Shown: positions 8,383 to 20,694, counted from the first letter of the stretch. The stretch is DNA of 64,000 nucleotides from Hyphomicrobiales bacterium (GCA_900470195.1 UEIJ01000005.1:269997-333996); one strand, 5' to 3'. The notes: generated by a model from the sequence alone, not told the origin. A program made the numbers and translations.

Positions 8383-10059
8383 TCACCGTATCCTATTGAC
8401 GAACACGGTCACCACGGGCTTTTTGCCCCATGCTTCATTTGCCGCAGCGCGGACGGCCCGGCGCACGGACTCGCGCACCAGCTCGATATCCTTGCGGCGA
8501 ACACGCGGAATGCTGTCGATGGCCTCGATGGCAGCATCCAGCAGAATGTCTTCCAGAAGGTCGCCCTGCGCGTTCTCTTCCGGCACGCCGAAAGTCACGA
8601 GGTCCGGTTCGTCGATGATCTTATTGTCGCGGTCCAGCAGCACCGAAACGGCGACATGGCCGACATAGGCAAGCTTGCGGCGCTCGACCATGCCGATTTC
8701 TTCTTCATCTCCGATCAGCTTGCCGTCCTTGTAGATGCGGCCAACCGGCGCCTCATCGATGATTTCAGCCTTGCCGGGCGCAAGACGCAGCATGTCGCCG
8801 TCGCGCACCTGCGCAACCTGCTCGATGCCCTCCATCGCGCCAAGCGACCCTTGCGCGACGAGGTGAGCGGCCTCGCCATGCACCGGCACCAGAATTTGCG
8901 GGCGAACCCATGAATACATGCGGCGCAATTCGCTGCGGCGCGGATGGCCGGAAACGTGGACCAGTGCATCCTCATCGCCGATGATCTTGATGCCGCGATC
9001 GATCAGGCGGTTCTTGATATCGAGGATCGCCTTTTCATTGCCCGGAATGGCGCGTGAAGAGTAGATGACCGTATCGCCCGCCGACAGCGCGAGGCTGCGC
9101 ATTTCGTCACGCGCAAGCTTGGCCAGCGCCGCGCGGGGCTCGCCCTGACTGCCGGTCAGGATCATCACCACGTTTTCGCGTGGAATATAGCCGTAATCCT
9201 CTTCGCTGAGATATTCCGGCAGGCCCTCCATATAGCCAAGCTCGGTCGCAACGGAGATGGCGCGCTTCATCGAACGCCCGACCACCAGCACCTGACGGCC
9301 AGCGTCACGCGCCGCTTCGGTAATCGAGCGGATACGGCCGACATTGGAAGAAAAGGTCGTGATGGCCACGCGGCCACGCGCATTTTCAATGAGTTCCCGC
9401 AGGCTCTCCCCGACCTGACGTTCCGAAGGCGATTCACCCTCGCGCAAGGCATTGGTGGAATCGCAGATCAGCGCCAGCACACCCTTATCGCCGATGGCGC
9501 GAAAACGCGCCTCGTCAATGACCGGGCCCAGCGACGGTTCCGGGTCCATCTTCCAGTCGCCGGTGTGAACGACCGTGCCGAGCGGCGTCGTGATCGCCAG
9601 CGAAACCGGCTCCGGAATGGAGTGGGTGACAGCAACTGCTTCGACCTTGAACGGACCGACTTCGAATGTCTCGCCCGCCTTGTAGATCGTGATCGGAATT
9701 TCAGGCGCGCCGACTTCGGACTGCCGCTTGGCTTCCAGCAGACCGGCGGTGAAAGGCGTCGCGTAGACGGGCACCTTCAGGCGCGGCCACAGGTCGAGCA
9801 ATGCGCCAAAATGGTCTTCATGCGCATGGGTGATCACGATGCCGCGCAGATTGTGCTTCTCGGCCTCGAGATACCGGATATCCGGCAGGATAAGATCGGC
9901 ACCCGGCTGTTCCGGCCCGGCAAAGCTTACCCCCATATCCACGACCAGCCATTCACGGTTATCCGCAGGACCGAAGCCGTACATGGCCAGATTCATGCCG
10001 ATTTCGCCCACGCCGCCAAGCGGCAGAAAGACGAGTTCCGTAGTATTGGATCGGGCCAT
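8383..10059 (-). CDS. rnj: Ribonuclease J
   Basis: Metallo-beta-lactamase/beta-CASP ribonuclease with 5'-3' exonuclease and endonuclease activity in rRNA and mRNA maturation. The 558 residues start MARSNTTELVFLPLGGVGEIGMN and carry the zinc motif HAHEDH (78-83), a second ligand set in the THSIPEP and HTGDWKMDP segments, and the beta-CASP region ending in VSGHPRRSELRRM and PVHGEAAHL. The frame can be extended 43 codons upstream, but AGAGGA precedes the chosen ATG and the extension has no family similarity. It follows birA by 91 bp. Confidence 0.94.
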   Translation of the reverse strand: MARSNTTELVFLPLGGVGEIGMNLAMYGFGPADNREWLVVDMGVSFAGPEQPGADLILPDIRYLEAEKHNLRGIVITHAHEDHFGALLDLWPRLKVPVYATPFTAGLLEAKRQSEVGAPEIPITIYKAGETFEVGPFKVEAVAVTHSIPEPVSLAITTPLGTVVHTGDWKMDPEPSLGPVIDEARFRAIGDKGVLALICDSTNALREGESPSERQVGESLRELIENARGRVAITTFSSNVGRIRSITEAARDAGRQVLVVGRSMKRAISVATELGYMEGLPEYLSEEDYGYIPRENVVMILTGSQGEPRAALAKLARDEMRSLALSAGDTVIYSSRAIPGNEKAILDIKNRLIDRGIKIIGDEDALVHVSGHPRRSELRRMYSWVRPQILVPVHGEAAHLVAQGSLGAMEGIEQVAQVRDGDMLRLAPGKAEIIDEAPVGRIYKDGKLIGDEEEIGMVERRKLAYVGHVAVSVLLDRDNKIIDEPDLVTFGVPEENAQGDLLEDILLDAAIEAIDSIPRVRRKDIELVRESVRRAVRAAANEAWGKKPVVTVFVNRIR

Positions 10060-10150
10060 GAAATTTCCTCTATGATTATCGAGCGCTCTTGCCGGATCAA
10101 CTGGACCTAAAGTTGTCCTGTTGCAACCCTGGCAAGACAAATGAAGGCAA

Positions 10151-10948
10151 TTATTTGCGTATGGTAGCAGCAGTTCCGAAATAGACATCGCCAGCCGTTA
10201 CCGCAACCCGCGAACCGTCGTCTTCGCGAATAACGAAACGGCATGCTTCATCAATCGTATCAAAACGCCCTTCGACGACGCGGCCTTCAACCTGCATGGT
10301 CACATGCTGGCCAAGCCCATGGGCGCGCTGCAGCCAGCGCTTGCGAATATCGTCAAGCCCGCGCCCTTCGTTCCAGACGCGGTAGTTGACCGACCATGCG
10401 TCCGACAGGGCTGCGAACAAGGTCTCGGCATCGCATTTGCTGCCAAGCGCGTGCAGGGAAGTCGCCGGATAAGGCAGATCGTCCGGAAACGCGACCACAT
10501 TGGTCCCGATGCCAATGGCGACCGCGAACAGGTTTTTCGCCAGAATGGAGGATTCGAGCAGGATACCGGTCAGTTTCGCGCCGTTGACCAGAACGTCATT
10601 CGGCCATTTGAGGCCGATTGTCGGCGGCACGGCGGGCCCGGTTGCCGCGAAAACCGCATCGAGCGCATCGGCGAGCGACAGGCCGGCAACGAAACCAAGC
10701 GTTGCCGCCGTCTTCATTTCATAGGATTCAACGAGGAGCAGCGTGGAGGCAAGATTGCCTTCCGGCGTGGACCAGGCACGGCCCCTTCTTCCGCGGCCGC
10801 TTTCCTGTTTCTTCGTGACAAGCCAGAGCTTGCCCGGATCGCCGCCAGCAGCCCGCTCAAGGGCAACGGCGTTGGTGGAACCTACCGTCTCGAAGCTTTC
10901 GAGACGGTAGCCCTCATTTTTCGCAACAGGCGAAAGCGTAAAACTCAT
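10151..10948 (-). CDS. birA: Biotin--[acetyl-CoA-carboxylase] ligase, no repressor domain
   Basis: Attaches biotin to carrier proteins through biotinyl-AMP. The 265 residues hold the biotinyl-AMP loop GRGRRGR (51-57), KWPNDVLVNGAKLTGIL near residue 113, and a small SH3-like C-terminal domain. There is no N-terminal helix-turn-helix, so it is a group I ligase that cannot repress bio genes; biotin control must use another regulator such as BioR. It lies 24 bp after nuoN, and this nuoN-birA-rnj order is conserved in the group. Confidence 0.93.
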   Translation of the reverse strand: MSFTLSPVAKNEGYRLESFETVGSTNAVALERAAGGDPGKLWLVTKKQESGRGRRGRAWSTPEGNLASTLLLVESYEMKTAATLGFVAGLSLADALDAVFAATGPAVPPTIGLKWPNDVLVNGAKLTGILLESSILAKNLFAVAIGIGTNVVAFPDDLPYPATSLHALGSKCDAETLFAALSDAWSVNYRVWNEGRGLDDIRKRWLQRAHGLGQHVTMQVEGRVVEGRFDTIDEACRFVIREDDGSRVAVTAGDVYFGTAATIRK

Positions 10949-10972
10949 CTATGCTTCCGCCTGTAGCATCAA

Positions 10973-12409
10973 TCAGAAGAACGTCTTGGCTGCGGCTTCG
11001 GCAAATCCGCCGATTGGTCCGGCAATGAAGACGTAGAACAGCACGAAGGCACCCGTCACGCCGAGAACGAGGCGAAGCTCGCCCGCGACCGGCACGAAAC
11101 CGCCGGTCGGCTCATCGAACCACATGATCTTGATCATGCGCAGGTAGTAGAACGCGCCCACGACCGAAGCCACGATACCGATGATGGCGAGCGGCAGGAG
11201 ACCGGCCTGCACAGCGGCAAGGAAGGTGTACCACTTGCCGAAGAAGCCTGCGAGCGGCGGAATGCCTGCGAGCGAGAACAGGAAGATGGTCATGATCGTT
11301 GCCAGCACCGGATTGGTGCGGGACAGACCGGCCAGCTCATCGATGTTCTCGACATTGCCGTCCTTGGTGCGCATTGCAAGAATGAACGCGAAGGTGCCGA
11401 GCGTCATGGCAAGGTAGATCGCCATGTAGATCATCACGCCCTTCACGCCGATCACCGTGCCTGCGGCCAGACCAACAAGCGCATAACCCATATGGCTGAT
11501 CGAGGAATAAGCCATCAGACGCTTGATGTTGCGCTGGCCGATGGCGGCGAAGGCGCCGAGGATCATCGAGGCAAGCGCGATGAAGATGACGACCTGCTGC
11601 CAGTCATGCGTGACCGGAGCAAAGGCTTCCGAGACGACGCGGATGATGAGCGCCATGGCGGCCATCTTCGGAGCGGCGGCAAAGAATGCCGTTACCGGGG
11701 TCGGCGCGCCTTCATAGACGTCCGGCGTCCACATGTGGAACGGAACGGCGGAAATCTTGAATGCCAGACCGGCCAGAATGAAGACCAGACCGAATACCAG
11801 ACCAAGCTCGCGCTGGCCGCCCGAAACAGCCTGGGCGATTTCGACAAAACCGATATGACCGGTGTAACCATAGACGAGCGAAATGCCGTAAAGCAGCATA
11901 CCCGAGGACAGCGAGCCGAGAACGAAATATTTCAGGCCGGCTTCCGTCGAACGGACGCTATCGCGGTTGAACGCTGCCAGCACATAGAGCGCCAGCGATT
12001 GCAGTTCGAGGCCGAGATAGAGCGACAGCATGTTGGAGGCGGACACCATCAGCAGCATGCCGAGCGTGGAAATCACGATCAGGACCGGGAATTCGAACTT
12101 GTCGAATTTTTCCGCCTTGGCGAAGCCGACCGACATGATCAGCGTCACGATGGAGCCGATCAGTGTCAGCACCTTCATGAAACGGCCAAAACCGTCATTG
12201 ACGATGGCGCCGCCGAAAACAGCGCCGTTCGCCGGGAAAAGGATGACCAGAGCCAGCGCTGCAATAAGCACCGCGACGGATAATCCGTTGACGAGCGTGG
12301 CCGCCCGTTCGCCGGAGAACACGCCAATCATGAGCAGTGCCAAGGCGCCTACAGCAAGGAGAACCTCCGGTGCTGCAAGGGTCAGATGAGCTATGAGATC
12401 AGTCTGCAT
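10973..12409 (-). CDS. nuoN: NADH-quinone oxidoreductase subunit N
   Basis: Antiporter-like proton-pumping subunit of complex I in the inner membrane. The 478 residues form about 14 helices, with the conserved lysine/histidine line in segments such as [21 protein letters not shown] (seen here as [19 protein letters not shown]) and [17 protein letters not shown]. It is the last nuo gene, 18 bp after nuoM, and runs on into birA. Confidence 0.96.
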   Translation of the reverse strand: MQTDLIAHLTLAAPEVLLAVGALALLMIGVFSGERAATLVNGLSVAVLIAALALVILFPANGAVFGGAIVNDGFGRFMKVLTLIGSIVTLIMSVGFAKAEKFDKFEFPVLIVISTLGMLLMVSASNMLSLYLGLELQSLALYVLAAFNRDSVRSTEAGLKYFVLGSLSSGMLLYGISLVYGYTGHIGFVEIAQAVSGGQRELGLVFGLVFILAGLAFKISAVPFHMWTPDVYEGAPTPVTAFFAAAPKMAAMALIIRVVSEAFAPVTHDWQQVVIFIALASMILGAFAAIGQRNIKRLMAYSSISHMGYALVGLAAGTVIGVKGVMIYMAIYLAMTLGTFAFILAMRTKDGNVENIDELAGLSRTNPVLATIMTIFLFSLAGIPPLAGFFGKWYTFLAAVQAGLLPLAIIGIVASVVGAFYYLRMIKIMWFDEPTGGFVPVAGELRLVLGVTGAFVLFYVFIAGPIGGFAEAAAKTFF

Positions 12410-12427
12410 GACCTACGCCTTTATTTC

Positions 12428-13936
12428 TTACTGTGCCAGCACGGCGCTCGCGGAGCCCGCGAGTGCTGCGTCGTAATGTTGGACCAGGGCGTTCACGGCA
12501 CCGGCGGTCACATTGAAGACCGGGGTCGGATAGACGCCGAAGAAGATGGTGAGCACCACAAGCGGGTAGAGAATGAGCTTCTCACGCGGGCTGAGATCGA
12601 GGAGCGCCTTGAGGCTTTCCTTGGTCAGCGCGCCGAAGATCACCTGACGGTAGAGCCAGAGCGCATAGGCCGCCGAGAGGATCACGCCCGTGGTTGCGAA
12701 CAGGGCCACCCAGGTGTTGACCCGGAACACGCCGAACAGCGTCAGGAACTCACCGATGAAGCCCGAAGTGCCCGGCAGGCCGACATTCGCCATCGTGAAG
12801 ATGAGGAAGGCCACCGCATATTTCGGCATGTTGTTGACGAGGCCGCCAAACGCCGCGATCTCACGGGTATGCATGCGGTCATAGATCACGCCGACGCAGA
12901 GGAAGAGCGCGCCCGACACGATACCGTGCGACAGCATCTGGAAGATGGCGCCCTGCAAGCCCTGCTCGTTCGCCGCGAAGATACCCATGGTCACATAGGC
13001 CATGTGGGCGACCGACGAATAAGCGATCAGCTTCTTCATGTCTTCCTGCACCATCGCGACGAGCGAGGTGTAGATGATTGCGATCACCGACAGCGCGAAG
13101 ATGAACGGCGCGAAATCAGCGGAAGCCAGCGGGAACATCGGCAGCGAGAAGCGGATGAAACCGTAGCCGCCGAGCTTCAGCAGGATACCGGCCAGAATGA
13201 CCGAGCCTGCCGTCGGTGCTTCAACGTGCGCATCCGGCAACCAGGTGTGGACCGGCCACATTGGCATCTTGACCGCGAAGGAGGCGAAGAAGGCGAGCCA
13301 TAGCCATGTCTGCATTCCCGCCGGGAAGTCGTGCTTCAGCAGTTCGACGATGTTCATCGTGCCAGCCTGCCAGTACATGGCCATGATGGCGATGAGCATC
13401 AGCACCGAGCCCAGAAGCGTATAAAGGAAGAACTTCAGGCTCGCATAGACGCGGCGCTTGCCGCCCCATACGCCGATGATGATGAACATCGGGATAAGGC
13501 TTGCTTCGAAGAACACGTAGAACAGGAACAGGTCGAGCGCGCAGAACACGCCGATCATCAGCGTTTCCAGAATGAGGAACGCGATCATGTATTCCTTGAC
13601 GCGCTTTTCCACCGACACCCAGCTTGCCAGAATGCAGAAGGGCATGAGGAAAGCGGAAAGCACCACGAACAGGACGGAGATGCCGTCCACGCCCATGTGG
13701 TAGCTGATGCCGCCGCCCATCCAGTCGATCTGCTCGACCATCTGGAAGCCGGGGTTCGAATTGTCGAAACCGGCCCAGACGACGAGCGACAGGATGAAGA
13801 CGAATATCGTCGTCAGCAATGCGACGTTGCGGATATTGCGACGCGAAGCCTCGCTGTCGTCCTTGATCAGAAGGATCAGTAACGCGCCGACGAGCGGCAG
13901 AAACGTGACCGTTGAAAGAATTGGCCAGTCGGTCAT
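12428..13936 (-). CDS. nuoM: NADH-quinone oxidoreductase subunit M
   Basis: Second antiporter-like subunit of complex I. The 502 residues start [20 protein letters not shown] and contain the family motif [20 protein letters not shown] and the [16 protein letters not shown] segment. The reading frame opens nine codons earlier, but the ATG at 13936 shares one base with the nuoL stop (TGATG), typical of coupled genes, and gives the usual N-terminus. Confidence 0.96.
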   Translation of the reverse strand: MTDWPILSTVTFLPLVGALLILLIKDDSEASRRNIRNVALLTTIFVFILSLVVWAGFDNSNPGFQMVEQIDWMGGGISYHMGVDGISVLFVVLSAFLMPFCILASWVSVEKRVKEYMIAFLILETLMIGVFCALDLFLFYVFFEASLIPMFIIIGVWGGKRRVYASLKFFLYTLLGSVLMLIAIMAMYWQAGTMNIVELLKHDFPAGMQTWLWLAFFASFAVKMPMWPVHTWLPDAHVEAPTAGSVILAGILLKLGGYGFIRFSLPMFPLASADFAPFIFALSVIAIIYTSLVAMVQEDMKKLIAYSSVAHMAYVTMGIFAANEQGLQGAIFQMLSHGIVSGALFLCVGVIYDRMHTREIAAFGGLVNNMPKYAVAFLIFTMANVGLPGTSGFIGEFLTLFGVFRVNTWVALFATTGVILSAAYALWLYRQVIFGALTKESLKALLDLSPREKLILYPLVVLTIFFGVYPTPVFNVTAGAVNALVQHYDAALAGSASAVLAQ

Positions 13937-15930
13937 CAGAAAGAGCTCCCGAGCATCATCCAAGTGACGAGCGCGGCGACGCCGATCAGCATCGCGAATG
14001 CGTAGTGATAAAGGTATCCGGACTGCATCTTGACGACGCGGTTGGTGACATCGAGCACGCGGGCCGAGACGCCATCCGGGCCGAAGCCGTCAATGAGCCA
14101 GCCGTCCCCACCCTTCCAGAACAGGCGGCCAAGCCAGCGAGCCGGACGCACGAAAAGGAAATCGTACAGCTCGTCGAAGTACCACTTGTTGAGAAGGAAC
14201 TGGTAGAGGCCACGGTGACGGGCAGCCAGCGCCTTCGGCGTTTCCGGCGAGCGGATGTAGAAGATCCAGGCGACGATGAAGCCGAGAACCATCGAAACGA
14301 ACGGCGACAGCTTAACCCACAGAGGAACATGGTGATATTCCTCAAGGATCTGGTTGGCAGCCGAGGTGAACAGAGCACCCTTCCAGAATTCGGCATATTC
14401 GTGGCCGAAGAAGAGTTCCTTGAACACTACACCGGCAAAGAGCGCGCCGACGCCGAGGATCAGTAGCGGAACGAACATGACGGCTGGCGATTCATGGACG
14501 TGATGCATGACTTCCGCCGAAGCGCGCGGCTTGCCGTGGAAGGTCATGAAAATCAGGCGCCAGGAATAGAAGCTCGTGAAGAGCGCCGCAATGATGAGAA
14601 GCGTCGAAGCGTAGCCGCTGGCAGCACTGTGCGAAGCGAAGACGGATTCGATGATCGCATCCTTGGAGAAGAAACCGGCGGTGCCGATGACCGTGCCCGG
14701 AATACCGAGGCCGGTAATGGCGACCGTGCCGATGACCATCATCCAGTAAGTGATCGGGATCAGCTTGCGCAGGCCGCCCATGCGGCGCATGTCCTGCTCT
14801 TCCGAAACGGCATGGATGACCGAACCGGCGCAAAGGAACAGAAGCGCCTTGAAGAAAGCGTGCGTGAACAGGTGGAACACGGCGGCGCCATAGGCACCGA
14901 CACCCAGCGCTGCGAACATGTAGCCGAGCTGCGAGCAGGTCGAATAGGCGATCACGCGCTTGATGTCGTTCTGCACGAGGGCGACCGTTGCCGCGAAGAA
15001 GGCAGTCGTCGCGCCGATGATGGTCACGACCAGAAGTGCGGTCTGCGACAGTTCAAAGATCGGCGACATGCGGGCGACCATGAACACGCCAGCCGTCACC
15101 ATGGTAGCGGCGTGAATGAGCGCCGAAACAGGCGTCGGGCCTTCCATGGCGTCCGGAAGCCAGGTGTGCAGCAGGAACTGCGCCGACTTGCCCATCGCGC
15201 CCATGAAGAGCAGCAGGCAGGTGATGGTGATCGCGCCCTGCTTGTCGAGCTGATAGCCGAGGAAGTTCAGGACGACCTGGTTGGCATCGGCAGCGCCTTC
15301 CGCCGGCAGATAATTGGCGGCAGCAGCGAAGATCGTGTTGTAGTCGACCGACTGGAACAGCGCGAACACGCCGAAGATGCCGAGCAGGAAGCCGAAGTCA
15401 CCAACGCGGTTGACGACGAAGGCCTTCATGGCGGCAGCATTGGCCGAAGGCTTCTGGAACCAGAAACCGATCAGGAGATACGAGGCCAGACCCACGCCTT
15501 CCCAGCCGAAGAACATCTGGACCAGATTGTCCGACGTGACCAGCATGAGCATGGCGAAGGTGAAGAGCGACAGATAGGCGAAGAAGCGCGGACGATGCGG
15601 ATCGTGGTGCATATATCCAATGGAATAGATATGCACGAGAGCCGATACCGAGTTCACCACAACGAGCATGACGCCGGTGAGCGTATCGATGCGCAAAGCC
15701 CAGTCGAAGGAAAGCGCGCCCGAGGTTACCCAGTGCAGGACCGGGATGCGGACGGTTTCCGCGTCGTGGCCGAGCGGAATCTGGAAGAACACGACCCACG
15801 ACAGGATCGCGACGATGACCATGAAACCGGAAGTGATGTATTCGCTCGCCTTGGCTCCGATCTGATTGCCGAAGAGACCGGCAATCAGGAAGCCGAGAAG
15901 CGGAAGGAAGACGATCGCGTAGTAGAGCAT
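13936..15930 (-). CDS. nuoL: NADH-quinone oxidoreductase subunit L
   Basis: Largest antiporter-like subunit of complex I, whose C-terminal lateral helix runs along the membrane arm. At 664 residues it is full length. Conserved parts include [49 protein letters not shown] and the late helices. It overlaps nuoM by one base and follows nuoK by 7 bp. Confidence 0.97.
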   Translation of the reverse strand: MLYYAIVFLPLLGFLIAGLFGNQIGAKASEYITSGFMVIVAILSWVVFFQIPLGHDAETVRIPVLHWVTSGALSFDWALRIDTLTGVMLVVVNSVSALVHIYSIGYMHHDPHRPRFFAYLSLFTFAMLMLVTSDNLVQMFFGWEGVGLASYLLIGFWFQKPSANAAAMKAFVVNRVGDFGFLLGIFGVFALFQSVDYNTIFAAAANYLPAEGAADANQVVLNFLGYQLDKQGAITITCLLLFMGAMGKSAQFLLHTWLPDAMEGPTPVSALIHAATMVTAGVFMVARMSPIFELSQTALLVVTIIGATTAFFAATVALVQNDIKRVIAYSTCSQLGYMFAALGVGAYGAAVFHLFTHAFFKALLFLCAGSVIHAVSEEQDMRRMGGLRKLIPITYWMMVIGTVAITGLGIPGTVIGTAGFFSKDAIIESVFASHSAASGYASTLLIIAALFTSFYSWRLIFMTFHGKPRASAEVMHHVHESPAVMFVPLLILGVGALFAGVVFKELFFGHEYAEFWKGALFTSAANQILEEYHHVPLWVKLSPFVSMVLGFIVAWIFYIRSPETPKALAARHRGLYQFLLNKWYFDELYDFLFVRPARWLGRLFWKGGDGWLIDGFGPDGVSARVLDVTNRVVKMQSGYLYHYAFAMLIGVAALVTWMMLGSSF

Positions 15931-15937
15931 TTGCCCG

Positions 15938-16246
15938 TCAACCTTTCATAACATTGACGTCTTCCACCGCGATAGAGCCGCGATTACGGAAGAAAACAAC
16001 GAGAATTGCCAGACCGATGGCCGCTTCCGCAGCCGCAACAGTCAGAACGAAAAGGGCGAAGACCTGCCCGACCATGTCGCCGAGCTGGCTGGAGAACGCC
16101 ACGAAATTGAGATTGACCGAAAGAAGGATCAATTCGATCGACATCAGGATGACGATGACGTTCTTGCGGTTCAGGAAGATGCCGAAGACGCCAAGCGTGA
16201 ACAGGATGGCCGAAACGGTCAGATAATGGGCGATACCGATTTCCAT
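15938..16246 (-). CDS. nuoK: NADH-quinone oxidoreductase subunit K
   Basis: Three-helix membrane subunit of complex I. The 102 residues begin [27 protein letters not shown] and contain the two conserved membrane glutamates (in [12 protein letters not shown] and in [10 protein letters not shown]). The frame can be read 34 codons further upstream, but that segment is arginine- and lysine-rich, overlaps the end of nuoJ and is not part of the family. Confidence 0.95.
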
Positions 16247-16256
16247 ATGCTTATCC

Positions 16257-16874
16257 TCAGATGCCTTTGCCCGTTTCGACTTGTCTGATCTCGATCGCCG
16301 TTTCCGGCGTGCGAGCAACCTGGGCCGGAATGGACTGGCGCTTGACATTCGGCTTGTGCCGCAGCGTCAGAACGATGGCGCCGATCATCGCGACCAGAAG
16401 GACGAGACCAGCAACCTGGAAGTAGAAGACGTAGTCGGTGTAGAGAATGTCGCCCAGAGCAGCGGTATTGGTCCGCTCTGCCACATTCGGGATCGGCACA
16501 GCACCCTGCCCCAGCTTCGGCGTGAACATGCGGCTTGCGAACACGAAGATCAGTTCGCCCAGCAGGATCAGCCCGACCAGAGCACCGATCGGTGCATATT
16601 GCAGCGCGCCGCGCTTCAACTCGGAGAAGTCCACATCCAGCATCATGACAACGAAGAGGAAGAGAACCGCCACCGCACCGACGTAAACGACGAGCAGGAT
16701 CATGGCGAGGAACTCGGCCCCCGTCAGCAGGAACAGAGCTGCCGCATTGAAGAATGTGAGGATCAGAAACAGCACCGAATGCACGGGGTTGCGTGCCGCG
16801 ATCACCATGAACGCGGAGGCGATCATGATGAAAGCGAACAGATAGAAAAACGCTGCCGCAATACCTGTCAGCAT
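16257..16874 (-). CDS. nuoJ: NADH-quinone oxidoreductase subunit J
   Basis: Membrane subunit of complex I near the quinone-site end of the arm. The 205 residues start [15 protein letters not shown] and include the conserved [17 protein letters not shown] and [19 protein letters not shown] segments, the latter with the pi-bulge helix. The chosen ATG follows a purine-rich GGGGGA; the ten codons upstream are an artefact. A 168-bp gap with a hairpin separates it from nuoI. Confidence 0.94.
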
Positions 16875-17015
16875 GGGGATCCCCCAACACCTTTCCGTGA
16901 GCAAAGCCTTATTGCCTTGCCCTCTTTAGTCTTTGTTTGCCGCGAATAATCGCGAAACTTAAATTCCAGCAACAAGATGGGCCGCCCCTTCCTGTTGCCG
17001 CTTTTCAAACCGGAT

Positions 17016-17034
17016 GCCGAAACCGGGTTTCGGC
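17016..17034. other. Perfect 8-bp inverted repeat between nuoI and nuoJ
   Basis: GCCGAAAC (17016-17023), CGG, GTTTCGGC (17027-17034). It has no T tract on either strand, so it is more likely an RNA-processing or stabilising hairpin, or a remnant of a dispersed palindrome, than a terminator inside the operon. Confidence 0.6.
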
Positions 17035-17042
17035 AGAACCAA

Positions 17043-17534
17043 TCAGCGATATGGCGCATCCATCGCGATATTGCGCGCGATTTCGCGTTCCCAACGGTCG
17101 CCGTTGGCAAGGAGCTTGTCCTTGTCATAGTAGAGTTCTTCGCGGGTTTCGGTCGCGAATTCGAAATTCGGACCTTCCACGATGGCGTCCACCGGGCATG
17201 CTTCCTGGCAGAAACCGCAATAGATGCACTTCACCATGTCGATGTCGTAGCGCACCGTGCGGCGGGTGCCGTCGTTGCGGCGCGGACCGGCCTCGATGGT
17301 GATGGCCTGCGCCGGGCAGATCGCTTCGCAAAGCTTGCAGGCGATGCAGCGTTCTTCACCGTTCGGATAACGGCGCAGCGCGTGCTCTCCACGGAAGCGC
17401 GGAGAAACCGGACCCTTTTCATGCGGGTAGTTCAACGTCGCCTTGGGCGCGAAGAACTGGCGCATGGAAAGAAAGAACGCGCCGACAAATTCCTTGAGCA
17501 GGAGCGATTTGGCTGCTTGAGCGAATGAAGCCAT
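17043..17534 (-). CDS. nuoI: NADH-quinone oxidoreductase subunit I, ferredoxin-like
   Basis: Carries the two 4Fe-4S clusters (N6a, N6b) that pass electrons toward NuoB. The 163 residues contain [12 protein letters not shown] and [16 protein letters not shown], each C-X2-C-X2-C-X3-C-P, plus an amphipathic N-terminal segment that packs on the membrane arm. Length matches the family. It follows nuoH by 12 bp. Confidence 0.97.
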   Translation of the reverse strand: MASFAQAAKSLLLKEFVGAFFLSMRQFFAPKATLNYPHEKGPVSPRFRGEHALRRYPNGEERCIACKLCEAICPAQAITIEAGPRRNDGTRRTVRYDIDMVKCIYCGFCQEACPVDAIVEGPNFEFATETREELYYDKDKLLANGDRWEREIARNIAMDAPYR

Positions 17535-17546
17535 AGTTATTACTCC

Positions 17547-18590
17547 TTACGCCAGACCGAAGACTTTGAGGAAGGTCGCGGTTGCGACAACCATGAAGAG
17601 CGAGATCGGCAGGAACACTTTCCAGCCAAGGCGCATCAGCTGGTCGTAGCGATAACGCGGAACGAAAGCCTTCACCATTGCGAAGAGGAAGAAGCAGAAG
17701 CAGAGCTTCAGCATGAACCAGATGATGCCCGGAACCCAGTTGAGGAACCACACGTCCACCGGAGGCAGCCAGCCGCCGAGGAAGAGCGTCGTCATCAGGG
17801 CGCACATCAGCGTGATCGCCACATATTCGCCGAGAAAGAACAGAAGGAACGGCGTGGACGAATATTCGATCATGTGACCGGCCACGAGTTCGGATTCAGC
17901 TTCGACAAGGTCGAAAGGCGGACGGTTCGTTTCGGCCAGGGCCGAAATGAAGAAGATCACGAACATCGGGAACAGGCAGAGCCAGTTCCAGTCGAGGAAC
18001 GAAGCCGGCAGGCCAAGCATGGTGCCAAGGCCGGTATTCTGCGAAAGCACGATGTCGGTGAGGTTGAGCGAGCCAACCGTCAGCAGAACCGTGACGATCA
18101 CAAAGCCGATGGAAACTTCGTAGGAAACCATCTGCGCGGCAGAACGAAGCGCGCCGAGGAACGGATATTTCGAGTTCGATGCCCAGCCACCCATGATCAC
18201 GCCGTAAACTTCGAGCGAAGAAATGGCGAAGATATAGAGAATGCCGACATTGATGTTGGCGATGGCCCAGCCTTCATTGACCGGAATGACCGCCCAGGTT
18301 GCCATTGCAAGAACGGCGGAAACGAAAGGCGCAAGGAGGAAGACACCCTTGTTTGCGCCAGACGGGATGATCGGTTCCTTGAAGACGAACTTCAACAAGT
18401 CGGCGAAAGCCTGGAACAGCCCCCATGGGCCGACAACGTTCGGGCCGCGGCGTAGCTGTACCGCTGCCCAGATCTTGCGATCCGCGTAAAGCAGGTAAGC
18501 GACGACGATCAGCAATACAACGAGCAGAACGACCGACTTCAGCGCTATGATGAGCGCGGGCAAGACGTAAGCTGCAAAAATTCCTTCCAT
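17547..18590 (-). CDS. nuoH: NADH-quinone oxidoreductase subunit H
   Basis: Membrane subunit that forms the quinone-binding interface with NuoB/NuoD. The 347 residues have about eight helices, with the conserved loop segments [22 protein letters not shown], the [16 protein letters not shown] stretch and [28 protein letters not shown]. Full length. It lies 19 bp after nuoG. Confidence 0.97.
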   Translation of the reverse strand: MEGIFAAYVLPALIIALKSVVLLVVLLIVVAYLLYADRKIWAAVQLRRGPNVVGPWGLFQAFADLLKFVFKEPIIPSGANKGVFLLAPFVSAVLAMATWAVIPVNEGWAIANINVGILYIFAISSLEVYGVIMGGWASNSKYPFLGALRSAAQMVSYEVSIGFVIVTVLLTVGSLNLTDIVLSQNTGLGTMLGLPASFLDWNWLCLFPMFVIFFISALAETNRPPFDLVEAESELVAGHMIEYSSTPFLLFFLGEYVAITLMCALMTTLFLGGWLPPVDVWFLNWVPGIIWFMLKLCFCFFLFAMVKAFVPRYRYDQLMRLGWKVFLPISLFMVVATATFLKVFGLA

Positions 18591-18609
18591 TGTTCCGTCT
18601 CTCTCTCGC

Positions 18610-20694
18610 TTACTCAGCTGCCTGTTGGAAGCCGCCGGCCGCGAGCGCCGAGCATTCGGCCATGACGGCGGAAGCGCGCGCGATTGGGTTCGTCAGGTAG
18701 AAGTCCTTGACCGGGGAGACGAACGCAGCGCCGCCGCCCAGGTTGGATGCCTTAGCCGCCAGCGCGACGAGATCGTCGGCGGAAGCAGGCGTGATGGTGT
18801 CGATGGCCGCCATATGCGGATAGTCCGCATAAAGCTTGGCGCGAAGCTGCTGCAGGCTGTCGAACGGCAGGCGCTTGCCAAGGCTGTCGGAAAGAGCGCG
18901 CAGGATTGCCCAGTCTTCCTTCGCCTCGCCCGGTGCGAAACCGGCGCGGTTGCCAAGCTGCACGCGGCCTTCGGTGTTAAGCCAGGTGCCCGACTTTTCC
19001 GTATAGGCTGCGCCCGGCAGGATAACGTCGGCGGCATGCGCACCGGCATCGCCATGCGTGCCGATGTAAACGACGAAGCTTGAGCCCTTCCGGGTCATGT
19101 CGAGTTCGTCTGCGCCGAGCAGGAACACGACATCCAGATTGCCCAGCATGTCGCCAGCAGCCTTGCCGCCCTCGCCCGGCACAAAGCCAAGGTCCAGGGC
19201 GCCAACGCGCGAAGCAGCGGTGTGCAGAACGGAGAAGCCGTTCCACTCGTCCTTGATCGCGCCAACGTCCTGAGCGAGCTTGGCGGCGGTCGACAGAACC
19301 GCACGACCGTTTTCGCCGGTGAGCGCGCCCTGACCGATGATGATCAGCGGACGTTCGGCCTTGGCCAGCACATCGCGGAACGCGTTCTTGCCGGAAGCTA
19401 CAGCAGCCAGCGTTTCAGCGCCGCTGCCCAGATATTCGTAATTGTAACGCAGTTCAGCCTGTTCGCCGATCAGGGCGACCGGGAAATGGCCCATGCGCTG
19501 ACGCTTGCGAATACGTGCGTTCAGAACAGCGGCTTCAACACGGGGATTGGAACCAATGATGAGCAAAGCATCAGCGTTTTCAATGCCTTCAATGGTCGAG
19601 TTGAAGAGATAGGTTGCGCGGCCCAGAGCCGGATCGAGAGCCGCGCCATCCTGGCGGCTGTCGATATTGGCGGTGCCGAGCGAAGCCATCAGGCCCTTCA
19701 GCGCGTAGATTTCCTCGACCGAAGCCAGATCGCCTGCAACAGCGCCGATCTTGTCCGCCGAAGTTGCGGAAACCTTGGCAGCAATAGCAGCAAATGCTTC
19801 CGGCCAGCTTGCGGCGACCAGACGGCCATCCTTGCGGACATATGGGCGGTCGAGGCGCTGGGTGCGCAGGCCGTCCCAGATGAAGCGGGTCTTGTCGGAA
19901 ATCCATTCCTCGTTCACCGCTTCATTGACGCGCGGCATGACGCGCATCACTTCGCGGCCACGGGTGTCGACGCGGATGTTCGAGCCGACCGCATCCATCA
20001 CGTCGACGGTTTCGGTCTTGCTCAGTTCCCACGGACGCGCCTGGAAAGCATAAGGACGCGAGGTCAAAGCGCCGACCGGGCAAAGATCGATCACGTTGCC
20101 CTGCAATTCCGACGTCATGGCGCGTTCGAGATAGGTGGTGATCTCGGCGTCTTCACCACGGCCGATGAGGCCGAGTTCCGAAATGCCGGCAACTTCCGTC
20201 GTGAAGCGGACGCAGCGCGTGCAGTGAATGCAGCGCGTCATCACCGTCTTGACGAGCGGGCCGATATACTTGTTTTCAACGGCGCGCTTGTTCTCGCGAT
20301 AGCGCGAACCGTCGGTGCCGAAAGCCATTGCCTGATCCTGCAGATCGCACTCGCCGCCCTGATCGCAGATCGGGCAATCCAGCGGGTGGTTGATGAGCAG
20401 GAATTCCATCACGCCTTCGCGGGCCTTCTTGACCATCGGCGTGTTGGTGAAGATTTCCGGCGCTTCGCCATTCGGGCCGGGACGCAGATCGCGCACGCCC
20501 ATGGCGCAGGATGCCGCCGGCTTCGGCGGTCCGCCCTTCACTTCAACCAGGCACATACGGCAGTTTCCGGCGATGGAAAGCCGTTCGTGGAAACAGAAAC
20601 GCGGGACTTCCGCGCCCGCGGCTTCGGCAGCCTGAAGGAGCGTATAGTGATCGGGTACTTCGATCTCTGTGCCGTCAACCTTGATCTTTGCCAT
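18610..20694 (-). CDS. nuoG: NADH-quinone oxidoreductase subunit G
   Basis: Peripheral-arm subunit with an N-terminal 2Fe-2S cluster and 4Fe-4S clusters on a molybdopterin-oxidoreductase scaffold that has lost its cofactor. The 694 residues begin [21 protein letters not shown]; cysteines are visible in [19 protein letters not shown], in [16 protein letters not shown] and in [13 protein letters not shown]. The frame opens 33 codons earlier, but that part is basic and not family-like. Confidence 0.96.
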   Translation of the reverse strand: MAKIKVDGTEIEVPDHYTLLQAAEAAGAEVPRFCFHERLSIAGNCRMCLVEVKGGPPKPAASCAMGVRDLRPGPNGEAPEIFTNTPMVKKAREGVMEFLLINHPLDCPICDQGGECDLQDQAMAFGTDGSRYRENKRAVENKYIGPLVKTVMTRCIHCTRCVRFTTEVAGISELGLIGRGEDAEITTYLERAMTSELQGNVIDLCPVGALTSRPYAFQARPWELSKTETVDVMDAVGSNIRVDTRGREVMRVMPRVNEAVNEEWISDKTRFIWDGLRTQRLDRPYVRKDGRLVAASWPEAFAAIAAKVSATSADKIGAVAGDLASVEEIYALKGLMASLGTANIDSRQDGAALDPALGRATYLFNSTIEGIENADALLIIGSNPRVEAAVLNARIRKRQRMGHFPVALIGEQAELRYNYEYLGSGAETLAAVASGKNAFRDVLAKAERPLIIIGQGALTGENGRAVLSTAAKLAQDVGAIKDEWNGFSVLHTAASRVGALDLGFVPGEGGKAAGDMLGNLDVVFLLGADELDMTRKGSSFVVYIGTHGDAGAHAADVILPGAAYTEKSGTWLNTEGRVQLGNRAGFAPGEAKEDWAILRALSDSLGKRLPFDSLQQLRAKLYADYPHMAAIDTITPASADDLVALAAKASNLGGGAAFVSPVKDFYLTNPIARASAVMAECSALAAGGFQQAAE

